64,000 nucleotides of DNA from NCBI RefSeq assembly GCF_003635165.1, contig NZ_ML058606.1, positions 1 through 64,000 of the forward strand, written 5' to 3'. Below, piece after piece: positions 34,201 to 43,722 of this stretch. The position numbers and the translations under genes were made by a program. Under the pieces are notes generated by a model, which was given only the letters and a program-made list of their open reading frames with translations, was not told where the DNA came from and did no database searches. This stretch comes from Burkholderia sp. Nafp2/4-1b. Its GTDB lineage: Bacteria > Pseudomonadota > Gammaproteobacteria > Burkholderiales > Burkholderiaceae. The first letter of the stretch is position 1, and each line of letters starts with the position of its first letter.

Positions 34201-34547
34201 TGGTACCCGACGGCCCGCGCCGCACGTTGTGGTTCGGCAGCGGCGGCGCGTTCGAACTCACGCCGGTTGCAGCGCCGCTCGAGCGTCTCGCGCCGCTCGC
34301 CGCGCTGTTTCGCGCGGGGCGGCGCATGCCTCTGCGGTTCTTCCCGCGCAGCGCCTGGGCGCGCGTTTCCGACGGCGAGGCGAAGGCTGCAAGCGTCTGG
34401 ATCAACGAACGCGTGGTGAGCGAGGCCGACGATCCGGCGATCGCGATTGCATGGCGCGGCGCGCATCCGTCGCTCGACGAACCGTTCGGCACGCTCGCGC
34501 GGCTCGTGTTCGAGCCGATGCTGGAACACCTGAAGGAGGTCGCATGA
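31212..34547 (+). CDS. recC: Exodeoxyribonuclease V subunit gamma
   Basis: The product of 1111 residues (Escherichia coli RecC is 1122) starts MLHLFYSNRHETLADALLDDL, has RecC phrases such as VIVPSAALRRRLELDIA, VEFTYLAQWLWAQIGRVL, and a C-terminal nuclease-like domain EPVAFTEFERFWRHPARALLRARLGI without a full catalytic site. RecC recognises Chi and guides single strands in RecBCD, which resects double-strand breaks for RecA. I choose ATG 31212 over GTG 31188 because the conserved RecC start begins there; neither has a strong binding site. It overlaps recB by ATGA (34544-34547). Confidence 0.93.
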   Translation: MLHLFYSNRHETLADALLDDLAAFPARNGPWAPQQVIVPSAALRRRLELDIAARHGVCANVEFTYLAQWLWAQIGRVLTVPARSPFAPDRLVWRCYRLFAQAAGAPWLASPRLAAYLSAADDAMRYELAQRVAAVLDHYLTYRPEWLAAWQAGESVLAGDAAPRGISDAARDDEQWQAALWRALLAELSDSGTPPAHRFLVEARHLDGDAVARARWPESVSVFALPTMPPLHVALLRELSRWIDVRIYALNPCREFWFDIVTAAHAEALDAAGRLDYQEVGHPLLAEWGRQSQAQLHMLHELTESAASGDASRFVGNPAPTWLARVQNAILDLQPEAELGDAPAERGIEVHVCHSLARQLEVLHDRLLAWFDADATLQPSDVLVAVADLAAAGPLIDAVFGTAGAGGARVPYRITGLPPSQANPIARVLLEWLALPERQVGAPELVEWLRVDAVAARYGIDAAALETVQTWLAAAGARRGLSPTASDDAAVPAPRHTFSDALARLFLGYAMPEGAAPVGAWLPIEAATGSEAELLGRLARFTDDLDGFARRLADAHTPRSWSELFADTLARFFDSGAAYADALAGVRDALDAMLAAMTEGAPDEALPAAVVRAGLAAALDDPARGGVPWGGVTFSSLTSLRGLPYRVVCLLGMDDGVLPSLARADEFDLMAVLPKLGDRQRRDDERNLFLDLLLAARDRLLIAYTGRSIRDNAPLPPAALVDELLDHLALVTAGADAAPDAVDAARRAFIVEHPLQPFAAEYFRPGSELASYDAERATLASLLAAEAARDATREQPFFAQPLPAEPVEPVAFTEFERFWRHPARALLRARLGIVLSDAQAELLDTEPFALDFAGSDALAERVLPLLIESDEGSVHDHALRIADASPELPGGATGAVWRDQALGSMTQLASNVRRALADGMERRPFTLAIAPAWPDTDQALFGADDAMLSGDAVSAPLELHGTLNRLTPAGQIIYRYARPSARDYLSAWLAHLVYCAVVPDGPRRTLWFGSGGAFELTPVAAPLERLAPLAALFRAGRRMPLRFFPRSAWARVSDGEAKAASVWINERVVSEADDPAIAIAWRGAHPSLDEPFGTLARLVFEPMLEHLKEVA

Positions 34548-37500
34548 GCGCCGTGCCCCAGCCGCAGGCGGCGCTCGAACTCGACGTGTTCGCGTGTCCG
34601 CTCGACGGCGTCAACCAGATCGAGGCGTCGGCCGGCACCGGCAAGACGTGGAACATCTGCGCGCTCTATGTGCGGCTGCTGCTCGAGAAGGATCTCGGCG
34701 CGGACGAAATCCTCGTCGTGACCTTCACGAAAGCGGCGACCGCCGAGCTGCACGAGCGGATCCGCGGGCGGCTCGCACAGCTCGCGCATGCGCTCGACAC
34801 CGGTGACGACGGGGGCGATCCGTTCGTCGCGCGGCTGCTCGAGACGACGCTCGGCGCAGCCGGCGCGCTTGATGCCGAGACGGCCGCGAAGCGGATCCGC
34901 CGCGCGCTGCGCGCATTCGACCAGGCCGCGATCCACACGATCCACGCGTTCTGCCAGCGCGCGCTGCAGGAAGCGCCGTTCGCGGCCGCGATGCCGTTCG
35001 CGTTCGACATGCAGGCCGACGATGCGGCGTTGCGCTTCGAGCTCGCCGCGGATTTCTGGCGCACGCGCGTCGAGCCGATGGCCGCACGTTGGCCCGGCTT
35101 CGCGACGTGGCTCGTCGATTCGGGCGCCGGCCCGGCCGCGCTCGACGCGCACCTCGCGCGGCGGCTGAAGAAGCCGCTTGCCGCGCTGCGCTGGGACGGT
35201 GTCGTCGAGCCGGACGAAGCGGCGGAAGCCGCCGCGGCCGAGTGCTTCGCTGAGGCGGCGCGCATGTGGGCCGACGAGCGCGATGCGATCGACGCGTTGC
35301 TGCGCATCGCGCAGCCCGCGCTCAACCAGCGCTCGCACAAGCCCGACGCGGTTGCCGATGCGCTCGCCGCGTGGTCCGCGCATTTCGCGCAGGGCGACGC
35401 GACGGCCGCGCTGCCGAAGGCGGCGCTCAAGCTCACGCGCACCGCGCTCGTGAAGGCGACGAAAAAGGGCGGTGCGACACCCGAACATGCGTTCTTCGAC
35501 GTGGCCGATGCGCTCGAAGCGGCGGTGGCCGCCGCCGAGGCCGCGCAGCAGGCGCGCTGGCTCGCACTGATCGCCGACTGGCTCGACACCGCGCCCGGCG
35601 AACTTGCCGAACGCAAGCGCACGCGCCGCGTCGTGTCGTTCGACGATCTGCTCGCGAACCTGTATCACGCGCTGCATGCGCATCCGTGGCTCGCCGAGAC
35701 GCTGCGCGCACGTTATCCGGCCGCGCTGATCGACGAATTCCAGGACACCGATCCGCTGCAGTTCGCGATCTTCGACCGGATCTTCGCGCCGGGCGGCCCG
35801 CTGTTTCTCGTCGGCGATCCGAAGCAGGCGATCTACAGCTTCCGCGCGGCGGATCTGCATACCTATCTCGCCGCGCGGGCCAGCGCGAGCGCGTGCTATA
35901 CGCTCGCGGTCAACCAGCGCTCGACGCCGGCGATCGTCGACGCATGCAATCGCTTCTTCATGTCGAACCCGCGCGCGTTCGTGCTCGATGGCCTCGACTA
36001 CTACGCGGTGCGGGCGGGCACGCGGTTGCGCGCACCGTTCTTCGACGAGACCGATCGCGGCACGGCCGGCGATTTCCGGATCTGGACGCTGCCGGGCGGC
36101 GAAGGCACGCTGCTCAAGCGCGACGCTCAGGCGCAGGCCGCGCAGGCGTGCGCGGCCGAAATTGCCCGGCTGATGCGCGGCGCACGCGACGGGCAGGCGC
36201 GGCTCGGCAACACGCCGCTGTCGCCGGGCGACATCGCAGTGCTGGTGCAGACGCACCGGCAGGGCAGCCTCGTGAAGCGCGTGCTCGCCACGTGGGGCAT
36301 CGGCAGCGTCGAGCTCGCACAGGCGTCGGTGTTTTCGACCAGCGACGCGGAGCAGCTCGAACGCGTGCTTGCCGCGATCGATGCGCCGGGCGACCTGCGG
36401 CGTCTGCGTTCGGCGCTCGCGGCCGACTGGTTCGGCCTCGATGCAGGTGCGCTGTGGCGGATGGAGCAGGGCGACGGCGACGCGTCGCGCGAAGCCGTCG
36501 ACGGAGCGGACGCGATGAGCTGGGTCGAGCGCTTTTCGCGCTATCGGCTGCTGTGGCGCGAACGCGGCTTCGCGGTGATGTGGCGCACGTTCACGCGCGA
36601 GTTGCGGATCGCCGAGCGGTTGATGGCCGGCGCGGACGGCGAGCGACGCGTGACCGACATCAACCATCTGGCCGAACTGACGCAGGCGCGCGCGTCCGCG
36701 CAGCCGGGCATCGCGCCGACGCTGCGCTGGCTCGCCGCGCAACGGCTCGACGGCGGTGGCGAGGAGGCGCAGCTGCGTCTCGAATCAGATCGCAACCTCG
36801 TGCAGATCGTGACCGTGCACAAGTCGAAGGGCCTCGAATACGCGGTCGTGTTCTGTCCGTTCCTGAACGACGGCGGGCTGCGCGAGCCACCCGCGTCGGG
36901 ATTGCCCGACGCGCGCGAGTATCACGACGATGCCGGCGACGCCGTGCTGCATTACGGGTGCGACGACGAAGCCGCCGCGCATGCCGCACGCCAGGCGCTG
37001 CGCGAGCAGGCGGCCGAGCGTGCGCGACTCGTCTATGTGGCGCTAACGCGCGCGGTCTATCGGTGCTATCTCGTTGCCGGGCCGTACCTGTCGTCGCGTT
37101 CGACCCGCGAGGCCCGGCGCAGCGTGCTCAACTGGCTCGTGGCCGGCGCGGGCCAGTCGTTCGACGCGTGGCTCGACGAGCCGCCCGACGAAGCGGCGCT
37201 CGATGCCGCGTGGCAAGCGTTGGCCGGCGGGCCGGTGAGCGTTGCGCCGTTGCCGGTTCCGGCGCGTCGTGAGCGGCTCGCGGCCGGTCACGATGCATCG
37301 CAAGCGCTCGCGGCGCGTCACGCGACGCGCGTGCTGCGCGACACGTGGCGGATGGCGAGCTTCAGTTCGCTGACCGCATCGATGGCGCGCGAAGAGGCGG
37401 GCGTCGCGGCCGTGCCGGACGACGAGCTGCGGCCCGATCACGATGCACTGGCCAGCGTGGCGCCGGACGATGCGTTTGCCATCGCGGACACGGTCGCGGC

Positions 37501-38248
37501 CGAGCCGCCGGACGACGACATCCTCGTGTTTCCGCGCGGGGCGGCCGCGGGCGAGTGCCTGCACCGCCTGTTCGAACTCAGCCGCTTCACCGAGCCCGAA
37601 TCGTGGCACCAGGCCGCGCTCGGCGCGCTGCATGACCGGCCGGTCGAGGCCGAGCCCGAACTCGCGGCGCGCCTGCCGGCGATGATGGCGCGGCTCGTCG
37701 GCGACGTCGTGCGTACGGAGCTCGTGCCGGGCATGCGGCTCGCGGATCTCGATCCCGCCCGGCGGCTCGACGAAATGGGTTTCCTGTTCCCGACGCCGGC
37801 GCTCGACCTGGGTGCGCTGCGCCGGCTGCTGGTCGCGCACGGCTATCCGGACGTTGCACTGGACACCGGCACGCTCGCCGGTTTCATCAAGGGTTTCATC
37901 GACATGATCGTCGAACACGATGGCCGCTTCTGGATCGTCGACTGGAAGTCGAACCATCTCGGCAATACGCCGGATGCCTACGGCCCGCGCGCGCTCGACG
38001 TCGCGATGGCCGATCACGCGTATCACCTGCAGGCGCTGCTCTATACGGTCGCGCTGCATCGCTATCTGCGCGGGCGCTTGCCCGACTACGACTACGACAC
38101 GCATATCGCGGGCTATCTGTACCTGTTCGTGCGTGGCGTGCGGCCCGGCTGGCGCAGCGGCGGCGCACCAGCCGGCGTGCATGCGCGGCGGCCCGCGCGC
38201 GAACTCGTCGACGCGCTCGACCGGATGATGGAAGGGGGCCGCGCATGA
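34544..38248 (+). CDS. recB: Exodeoxyribonuclease V subunit beta
   Basis: The 1234-residue product has an N-terminal UvrD/Rep-type helicase: Walker A EASAGTGKT (27-35), FTKAATAELHERIRGRL, Walker B LIDEFQDTDPLQFAIFDRIF, GDPKQAIYSFRAADLHTY, and motif VHKSKGLEYAVVF. The C-terminal nuclease carries FIKGFIDMIVEH, IVDWKSNHLG, with the catalytic Asp-Lys pair intact. RecB is the 3'-5' translocating helicase and the nuclease of RecBCD. The ATG at 34544 follows GAAGGAGG. Its stop overlaps the recD start (ATGA at 38245-38248). Confidence 0.95.
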   Translation: MSAVPQPQAALELDVFACPLDGVNQIEASAGTGKTWNICALYVRLLLEKDLGADEILVVTFTKAATAELHERIRGRLAQLAHALDTGDDGGDPFVARLLETTLGAAGALDAETAAKRIRRALRAFDQAAIHTIHAFCQRALQEAPFAAAMPFAFDMQADDAALRFELAADFWRTRVEPMAARWPGFATWLVDSGAGPAALDAHLARRLKKPLAALRWDGVVEPDEAAEAAAAECFAEAARMWADERDAIDALLRIAQPALNQRSHKPDAVADALAAWSAHFAQGDATAALPKAALKLTRTALVKATKKGGATPEHAFFDVADALEAAVAAAEAAQQARWLALIADWLDTAPGELAERKRTRRVVSFDDLLANLYHALHAHPWLAETLRARYPAALIDEFQDTDPLQFAIFDRIFAPGGPLFLVGDPKQAIYSFRAADLHTYLAARASASACYTLAVNQRSTPAIVDACNRFFMSNPRAFVLDGLDYYAVRAGTRLRAPFFDETDRGTAGDFRIWTLPGGEGTLLKRDAQAQAAQACAAEIARLMRGARDGQARLGNTPLSPGDIAVLVQTHRQGSLVKRVLATWGIGSVELAQASVFSTSDAEQLERVLAAIDAPGDLRRLRSALAADWFGLDAGALWRMEQGDGDASREAVDGADAMSWVERFSRYRLLWRERGFAVMWRTFTRELRIAERLMAGADGERRVTDINHLAELTQARASAQPGIAPTLRWLAAQRLDGGGEEAQLRLESDRNLVQIVTVHKSKGLEYAVVFCPFLNDGGLREPPASGLPDAREYHDDAGDAVLHYGCDDEAAAHAARQALREQAAERARLVYVALTRAVYRCYLVAGPYLSSRSTREARRSVLNWLVAGAGQSFDAWLDEPPDEAALDAAWQALAGGPVSVAPLPVPARRERLAAGHDASQALAARHATRVLRDTWRMASFSSLTASMAREEAGVAAVPDDELRPDHDALASVAPDDAFAIADTVAAEPPDDDILVFPRGAAAGECLHRLFELSRFTEPESWHQAALGALHDRPVEAEPELAARLPAMMARLVGDVVRTELVPGMRLADLDPARRLDEMGFLFPTPALDLGALRRLLVAHGYPDVALDTGTLAGFIKGFIDMIVEHDGRFWIVDWKSNHLGNTPDAYGPRALDVAMADHAYHLQALLYTVALHRYLRGRLPDYDYDTHIAGYLYLFVRGVRPGWRSGGAPAGVHARRPARELVDALDRMMEGGRA

Positions 38249-40545
38249 ACGTGTCCGACGATACGCTCGAATTCACCGGCGGCCTCGTCGCGCGCTTGCC
38301 CGAGCCGGCGGATTTCGGCATCGCGCTCGCGGAAGGCTTCGCGCGCCGCATTGGCGACCTGTCGCGCCGCGCGGGCGCGCCGGCCGCGGCGGCGCGCTGG
38401 GCCGCGCGTGCCGCGTTCGCGACGAGCCGCGCGACCGCGGGCGGTCACGTGTGTGTCGCGCTCGGCGCGCTTGCGCAGCGTTACGAGGAATCCGTCGACG
38501 CGGTGCGCGCGGCGCTTGCCGCGAGCGGTGTGGTCGCGTTCGGCACACTTGCGCGCGGCGACGAGCGGCCGCTGATCGTCGACCGGCACGACCATCTGTA
38601 TCTGTCGCGCTATTTCGACTACGAGCGGCGCCTTGCCGATGCGCTGGTCACGCAGGCCGGTGTCGCCGCACCGGGCGACGCGCTGGCGCCCGACCGGTTG
38701 CGCGATAGTCTCACGCGCTACTTCGGGCCGGCGACGGGCGATGTGGACTGGCAGCGCGTCGCGGCGATCGTTGCGCTGACCGGGCGCGTGACGATCGTCA
38801 GCGGCGGCCCCGGCACCGGCAAGACGACGACCGTCGTCGGCGTGCTGGCGTGTCTGCTCGACGCGCATCCCGGGTTGCGCATCGCGCTCGCGGCACCGAC
38901 CGGCAAGGCCGCGCAGCGGATGCAGGAAGCGCTGCATGCGCGCGCGGGCGACCTGCCGCCCGACCTTGCCGCGCGCCTGCCCGACACGTCCTACACGCTG
39001 CATCGGCTGCTGGGCGGCGGGGGCGCGGCCGGCTTCCGCCATCATCGCGACAATCCGTTGCCGTACGACCTGATCGTGGTCGACGAGGCGTCGATGATCG
39101 ACGTCGCGCTCGCCGCGCATCTGCTCGACGCGCTCGCGCCGGGCGCACGGCTCGTGCTGCTCGGCGACAAGGATCAGCTGGCCGCGGTGGAGGCCGGCGC
39201 CGTGTTCGCCGAACTCAGCGCCCGCCCGACGTTTACCGCCGCGGCGTGCACGCGCATAGCGCAAGCGCTCGGGATCGACGAAGCGGCCTTCGTCGCCGCG
39301 TTGCCGGTGCCGGATGGTGAGGCACCGGACGCGATTGCCGCGCCGGCTTCACCGCCAGCATCGGCTCCGTTGCCTGCGACTGCCGCGCGCAAGCCGGCGG
39401 CACGGCGGAACGTGGATACGCGCCAGGCATCGCTGTTCGACGGTGAGCCTCAGGACGAACCGGTTTCCCCGGCGGATGTCGAGCCGCCGGCCGCTTCGGT
39501 GCAGTCTGCGGCACCGGTATCGGCCGATACGGATCGCATCTCCGCGGGTGCCGGTCCCGCATGGATCGAGCCCGACGAACTCGCCTGGCTCGACGCGGTC
39601 GAGCTCGCGCCATTCGATTCCGCCGATGCGGCAGAACCGGCGCTCGCATCGACCGCCACAACGCAAGCCGACGCCACCGCTGCCGCGCGTCCCGCTCCCA
39701 CGCCCGCGCCGCTTGCCGACTGCGTCGTCTGGCTCGAACGCAATTACCGCTTCGGCCTCGATTCGCCGATCGGCCGCCTGTCGCTCGCGATCCGCCGCGG
39801 CGACGTGCAGGGTGCGCTCGACGCATTGCCGAGCGACGATGCCGCTGCCGCATCGTTCCACGACGACGCGGGTGACACGCTCGCCGCGTCGACGGTCGAG
39901 CGACTCGCGCGCCGATTCGGTGCGTACCTCGACGCATTGCGCACCGCGTTGTCCGAGCCGGTGCCCGATCCGTTGCCCTTGTTCGATGCGCTCAATCGCT
40001 TCCGGATCCTGTGCGCGACGCGCACCGGCGCGCGCGGCGCCGAGCACGTCAACGCGCTGGTGGCCGCGCACGTGCGACAAGCCGCGCGCGTGCCGCTCGC
40101 GGTCGGCGCACACTGGTTCACCGGGCGGCCGATCATGGTGACGCGCAACGACTACGCGCTCGGGCTGTTCAACGGCGACATCGGCATCGCGCTGCCGGAT
40201 GCGCAACGTGTGCTGCGCGTGTGGTTCCGGCGTGCGGACGGCACCGCGCGCGCGGTGTCGCCGGCCGCACTGCCGCCGCACGAAACGGCGTTCGCGCTCA
40301 CGGTCCATAAATCGCAGGGCTCCGAATTCGACGAGGCCGCGCTCGTGCTGCCGGCGTCGTTCGGGCGCGTGCTCACGCGCGAGCTCGTCTATACGGCCGT
40401 CACGCGTGCGCGCACCCGCGTGCAGGTGATCGGCCCGCGGCGCGTGCTGGCCCAGGCGGTCGCGACACGCACGCAACGCGATTCGGGCCTGGCGGCCCGC
40501 GTCGGCGAGGCGCTCGCGCGGCGCCGCAAGGAGGCGTCGCGATGA
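38245..40545 (+). CDS. recD: Exodeoxyribonuclease V subunit alpha with Ala/Pro-rich insert
   Basis: The 766-residue product has superfamily 1B helicase motifs: Walker [12 protein letters not shown] (about 185-195), [15 protein letters not shown], Walker [37 protein letters not shown], and C-terminal [21 protein letters not shown] with VYTAVTRAR. RecD is the fast 5'-3' motor of RecBCD. It is longer than the roughly 610 residues of enterobacterial RecD because residues about 350-490 contain a low-complexity Ala/Pro/Asp/Glu insert between motif III and the conserved [17 protein letters not shown] block. Its stop overlaps the start of arfB. Confidence 0.93.
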   Translation: MNVSDDTLEFTGGLVARLPEPADFGIALAEGFARRIGDLSRRAGAPAAAARWAARAAFATSRATAGGHVCVALGALAQRYEESVDAVRAALAASGVVAFGTLARGDERPLIVDRHDHLYLSRYFDYERRLADALVTQAGVAAPGDALAPDRLRDSLTRYFGPATGDVDWQRVAAIVALTGRVTIVSGGPGTGKTTTVVGVLACLLDAHPGLRIALAAPTGKAAQRMQEALHARAGDLPPDLAARLPDTSYTLHRLLGGGGAAGFRHHRDNPLPYDLIVVDEASMIDVALAAHLLDALAPGARLVLLGDKDQLAAVEAGAVFAELSARPTFTAAACTRIAQALGIDEAAFVAALPVPDGEAPDAIAAPASPPASAPLPATAARKPAARRNVDTRQASLFDGEPQDEPVSPADVEPPAASVQSAAPVSADTDRISAGAGPAWIEPDELAWLDAVELAPFDSADAAEPALASTATTQADATAAARPAPTPAPLADCVVWLERNYRFGLDSPIGRLSLAIRRGDVQGALDALPSDDAAAASFHDDAGDTLAASTVERLARRFGAYLDALRTALSEPVPDPLPLFDALNRFRILCATRTGARGAEHVNALVAAHVRQAARVPLAVGAHWFTGRPIMVTRNDYALGLFNGDIGIALPDAQRVLRVWFRRADGTARAVSPAALPPHETAFALTVHKSQGSEFDEAALVLPASFGRVLTRELVYTAVTRARTRVQVIGPRRVLAQAVATRTQRDSGLAARVGEALARRRKEASR

Positions 40546-40946
40546 TGATCCGCTACACGCTCGATCCGGCCGAAGTCGAATGGACCGCCGTGCGCGCGCA
40601 GGGCGCTGGCGGACAGAACGTCAACAAGGTGTCGAGCGCGATTCACCTGCGCTTCGACATCCGCGCGTCGTCGCTGCCGCCGGTCATCAAGGAGCGGCTG
40701 CTTGCGCTGTCGGATCAGCGCATCACGCGCGACGGCATCGTCGTGATCAAGTCTCAGGAATACCGCACTCAGGAGAAGAACCGCGAGGCGGCGCTCGCGC
40801 GGCTCGATGCGTTGATCGGCAGCGTCGCGTACACGCCGCGTGCACGGGTCGCGACGCGGCCGACGCGCGCATCGAAGGAGCGGCGGCTCGAACACAAGTC
40901 GCGCCGCAGCACAGTGAAGTCGGGAAGAGGGAAGGTGATCGACTGA
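40542..40946 (+). CDS. arfB: Alternative ribosome rescue factor, peptidyl-tRNA hydrolase
   Basis: The 134-residue product has the class I release factor loop [19 protein letters not shown] with the GGQ motif at 23-25 and a basic C-terminal tail ([18 protein letters not shown]) that in ArfB/YaeJ enters the empty mRNA channel of stalled ribosomes. It releases peptides from ribosomes that have run off truncated messages. The length matches the family (about 140). ATGATG at 40542 overlaps the recD stop by ATGA, making it the fourth gene of a coupled recC-recB-recD-arfB unit. Confidence 0.92.
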   Translation: MMIRYTLDPAEVEWTAVRAQGAGGQNVNKVSSAIHLRFDIRASSLPPVIKERLLALSDQRITRDGIVVIKSQEYRTQEKNREAALARLDALIGSVAYTPRARVATRPTRASKERRLEHKSRRSTVKSGRGKVID

Positions 40947-40998
40947 CGAAACGCTGATCCGGCCGGCGCGGCGGGGCGAACCGGTCCGCCGCGGGCTG

Positions 40999-42279
40999 CT
41001 ACCGCATCACGGTTCCGGCGCTGTCGAGCACGAAGTCGACGCAGAATACGACGAGGCGGCTTTGCGCGCGAATTGCAACGGCCGCGGTATAGCAGTCGCG
41101 GCCCTCGGTCAACGAGAAGTGCGGGCCCATCAGCGCGACGCGTCCCGGTGCCGCGACCGCGCGCTGGAAGTACGGGCGCCGCGACCAGTTGCTGTGCGTT
41201 TCCGGGAACAGCGGCGAGAGCCGCGTGCCGCTCGCCTGGCCGTCCTCGGACGGCGCGCCGATCGACGGCAGGAACTGTTCGCCGATCTCGTCCGTGACGA
41301 ACACGCGCCGCGCGGCCGGCACCGTGAATACACGCTGCGCGGCGTCGTTCAGGTTGCCGCTGGCGGAAAACGCGGCGGCGCCGGCGAGCACGAGCCGTTC
41401 GATCGCGTCGAAGCCCGGCTGCTCGGCGCTCGCCGGCGAATGCCGGTTGCCGATGAAGCGTTGCCACGCGGCGTCGAGCATGGCGGGCGCCGAGGCGCTC
41501 GCGTGCACGATCGACCCATCGGGCTGGCCGAACTGGAAGCCCTGGACGAAATCGATGTCGGCTTCCATCAGCGTCTGCAGCGCATCGTCGCTTTCGACGC
41601 CCTCGGCAAGCACCATCGCGCCGGCCTGGTGGAGCATCGATACGAGGTGATGCATGATCCGGCGATCGTCGGCCGACGAATTCGCGCGCTCGACGAGCGA
41701 GCGGTCGAGCTTGACGATGTCGGGGCGCGCGCGCCACACGCGGTCGAAGTTCGAGAAGCCGGTGCCGAAATCGTCGATCGCGATCAGGAAATCGCGATGC
41801 TGGATCATGTCGATCGTTCGCGCGAGCGCCGCTTCGTCGCGCGCCGGCTGCTCGACGACTTCCAGCACGATGCGGTTCGGCGGCAGTCCGAAATGCCGGC
41901 ACAGCGCCTCGACGAATTCGCGCTGTACGAGGCCCGAATCGAGCACGCGCGGCGTCACGTTGAGGAACAGCCAGCCGTCGCCGATGCCTTGCGCGACGAA
42001 GTTCGCCGTATGCAGGCAGCGCGCGAGGCGGTCGAGCAGCAGTGCATCGGCGGCCGCGCGCGTCTTGTCGAACAGCGCGACCGGCGATACCAGCGTGCCG
42101 TTGGTGTCCACGACCCGCAGCAGCGCTTCGTAGCCGACCACGCGCTTGTGCGTGATCGACAGCACGGGTTGAAACACGCTGCGCAGCGTCGTATCGCGAT
42201 ACGTGGCGATCCAGCCGCTGGGCGTGGGCGTCAGGCGTTCGAGCACGGAATCGAGCGAGAGGTCGCGGGCGGGCTTCAT
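40999..42279 (-). CDS. Cyclic-di-GMP phosphodiesterase, EAL domain with C-terminal sensor (YkuI_C-like)
   Basis: The 426-residue product begins with an EAL domain that keeps all expected catalytic signatures: EALLR, FLNVTPR, LEVVEQ, AIDDFGTGFSNF, DIVKLDRSLV, AEGVE and QGFQFGQPDG. It should hydrolyse c-di-GMP to pGpG. The C-terminal half (about residues 265-426) contains RRVFVTDEIGEQFLPSIGA, NWSRRPYFQRAV and LSPLFPETHSN, a PAS/Cache-like layout as in the YkuI_C domain of Bacillus YkuI. No signal peptide or membrane helix is seen, so it acts in the cytoplasm. The ATG at 42279 is set by domain start; the ribosome site is weak. It stands alone. Confidence 0.85.
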   Translation of the reverse strand: MKPARDLSLDSVLERLTPTPSGWIATYRDTTLRSVFQPVLSITHKRVVGYEALLRVVDTNGTLVSPVALFDKTRAAADALLLDRLARCLHTANFVAQGIGDGWLFLNVTPRVLDSGLVQREFVEALCRHFGLPPNRIVLEVVEQPARDEAALARTIDMIQHRDFLIAIDDFGTGFSNFDRVWRARPDIVKLDRSLVERANSSADDRRIMHHLVSMLHQAGAMVLAEGVESDDALQTLMEADIDFVQGFQFGQPDGSIVHASASAPAMLDAAWQRFIGNRHSPASAEQPGFDAIERLVLAGAAAFSASGNLNDAAQRVFTVPAARRVFVTDEIGEQFLPSIGAPSEDGQASGTRLSPLFPETHSNWSRRPYFQRAVAAPGRVALMGPHFSLTEGRDCYTAAVAIRAQSRLVVFCVDFVLDSAGTVMR

Positions 42280-42645
42280 GTCAACGGTGCCCCGTGGCGA
42301 GCGGGACGGGCGATATCGTGCCGCCACGCCGCGGCCGTCACACGCGCAGGTGGACGCGAAAGAACGTGGAGCATCGTAACCGCCTTCTGCGGATGAGTTT
42401 TCCGAGTGTAACGGCAATGGCGTGACGCGCGTATCAGGGTAACTCCAGACGCAAACGCTACACCGACCGCCGGGCGGGGCTTTCCGGGCCGGCGCCCGCA
42501 GCACGCGACGGTGCCGGTCGTGCACACGGCGGCAGCGTCGCTCAGGCGCGTGCATTGCATGCGAACAATGCGGGCGATCCGGGAAACGGCAACCTGCAAC
42601 CCACAAGCGCTAATGCACCGACCTCGTGCGCGCCTCTCCCCGCGC
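42280..42645. other. Intergenic region, no gene seen
   Basis: About 366 bases between the EAL gene and the EamA gene, both on the minus strand. It should hold the EAL gene promoter. Frames crossing it give only Arg/Ala-rich peptides without domains. A short lower-GC stretch near 42390-42440 is the best place for the promoter. I see no clear repeat or terminator. Confidence 0.45.
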
Positions 42646-43572
42646 TCAGGTCGCTTCGCCGCCGCGCGGGCCCAGCCCCGGAATCCGCTTGATCACGCCG
42701 GTCGCGAGCGCGGTGCCGACGAGCACGATCGCGCAGCCTTCGATCATCGCGATCGACACGCGTTCACCCAGGAACAGTGCACCCCACAGCAGCCCGAACA
42801 CCGGGATCACGAACGTCACGGTAATCGCGCGCGCCGGCCCGACATGCGCGATCAGGTAGAAGAAGATGAAATACGCGATGCCGGTGCACGCGATGCCGAG
42901 CGCGAGCACGGCGCCCCATGCATGCGTGCTGATCGCTGCGGCCGGCCACGTCGCGATCGCGAACGGCAGCAGCAGCACGGTCGAGCCGATCATGCTGCCG
43001 GTCGCGTTGACGAGTGGATCGACGCCGGTCAGCTTGCGCTTCGTGTAGCTGGCCGCGATACCGTACAACAGCGTCGCGCCGAGCGCGGCTGCGGCGGCCA
43101 GCGCGGTCGCGCTGGCGCCGGTGCTGCCGTGAGCGTTCGCGACCTGGTCCCACACGAGCGTGAGCACGCCGGCAAAACCGATCACGAGGCCGAGTGCACG
43201 CGGCAGCGACAGCTTGTCCTTCAGCCACAGATACGCGACGAGCGCGCCCCACAGCGGCGTGGTCGCGTTGATCACCGACGTCACGCCGGCCGACAGCGTC
43301 AGTTCGGCATAGGCGAACAGGCAGAACGGCGCGCCCGAGTTCAGTGCGCCGACGACGAACAACGGCCACGCATGCCGGCGCAGCCGCGCGCCGAGCTCCG
43401 CAGGCCTGAAGCGCGTCAGCGCGAGGCCGGTCAGGAACAGCGCGCCGATACCCACGCGCAACGCCATCAGCGGCGCGACGCCGAATTCGGCGACGCCGAT
43501 CCGGATGAACAGGAACGACGCGCCCCACAGGGCAGCGAGGATGGTCAGCAGAAAGGCGTTCTTGGGCGACAT
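42646..43572 (-). CDS. EamA/DMT-family transporter
   Basis: The 308-residue product has ten hydrophobic segments in two EamA repeats. It starts FLLTILAALWGASFLFIRIGVAEFGVAPLMALRVGIGALFL and ends with PVFGLLWGALFLGERVSIAMIEGCAIVLVGTAL, the typical DMT layout. Family members export amino acids or metabolites across the inner membrane; the substrate cannot be told from sequence. The ATG at 43572 lacks a strong binding site. It is monocistronic. Confidence 0.82.
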   Translation of the reverse strand: MSPKNAFLLTILAALWGASFLFIRIGVAEFGVAPLMALRVGIGALFLTGLALTRFRPAELGARLRRHAWPLFVVGALNSGAPFCLFAYAELTLSAGVTSVINATTPLWGALVAYLWLKDKLSLPRALGLVIGFAGVLTLVWDQVANAHGSTGASATALAAAAALGATLLYGIAASYTKRKLTGVDPLVNATGSMIGSTVLLLPFAIATWPAAAISTHAWGAVLALGIACTGIAYFIFFYLIAHVGPARAITVTFVIPVFGLLWGALFLGERVSIAMIEGCAIVLVGTALATGVIKRIPGLGPRGGEAT

Positions 43573-43722
43573 CGACGTGGCACGCGAGGGATGGGATGCG
43601 GTGAATCTTACACCGCGTAACCGTGCCGTCGTTTCACGCCTGGATGAAACGACAAGAAACGGGAAATCCTGGAATCCCCGCTCGCCGCCGCCGCGAACCG
43701 GCCGCGTGGCCGGTTCAGCCGT

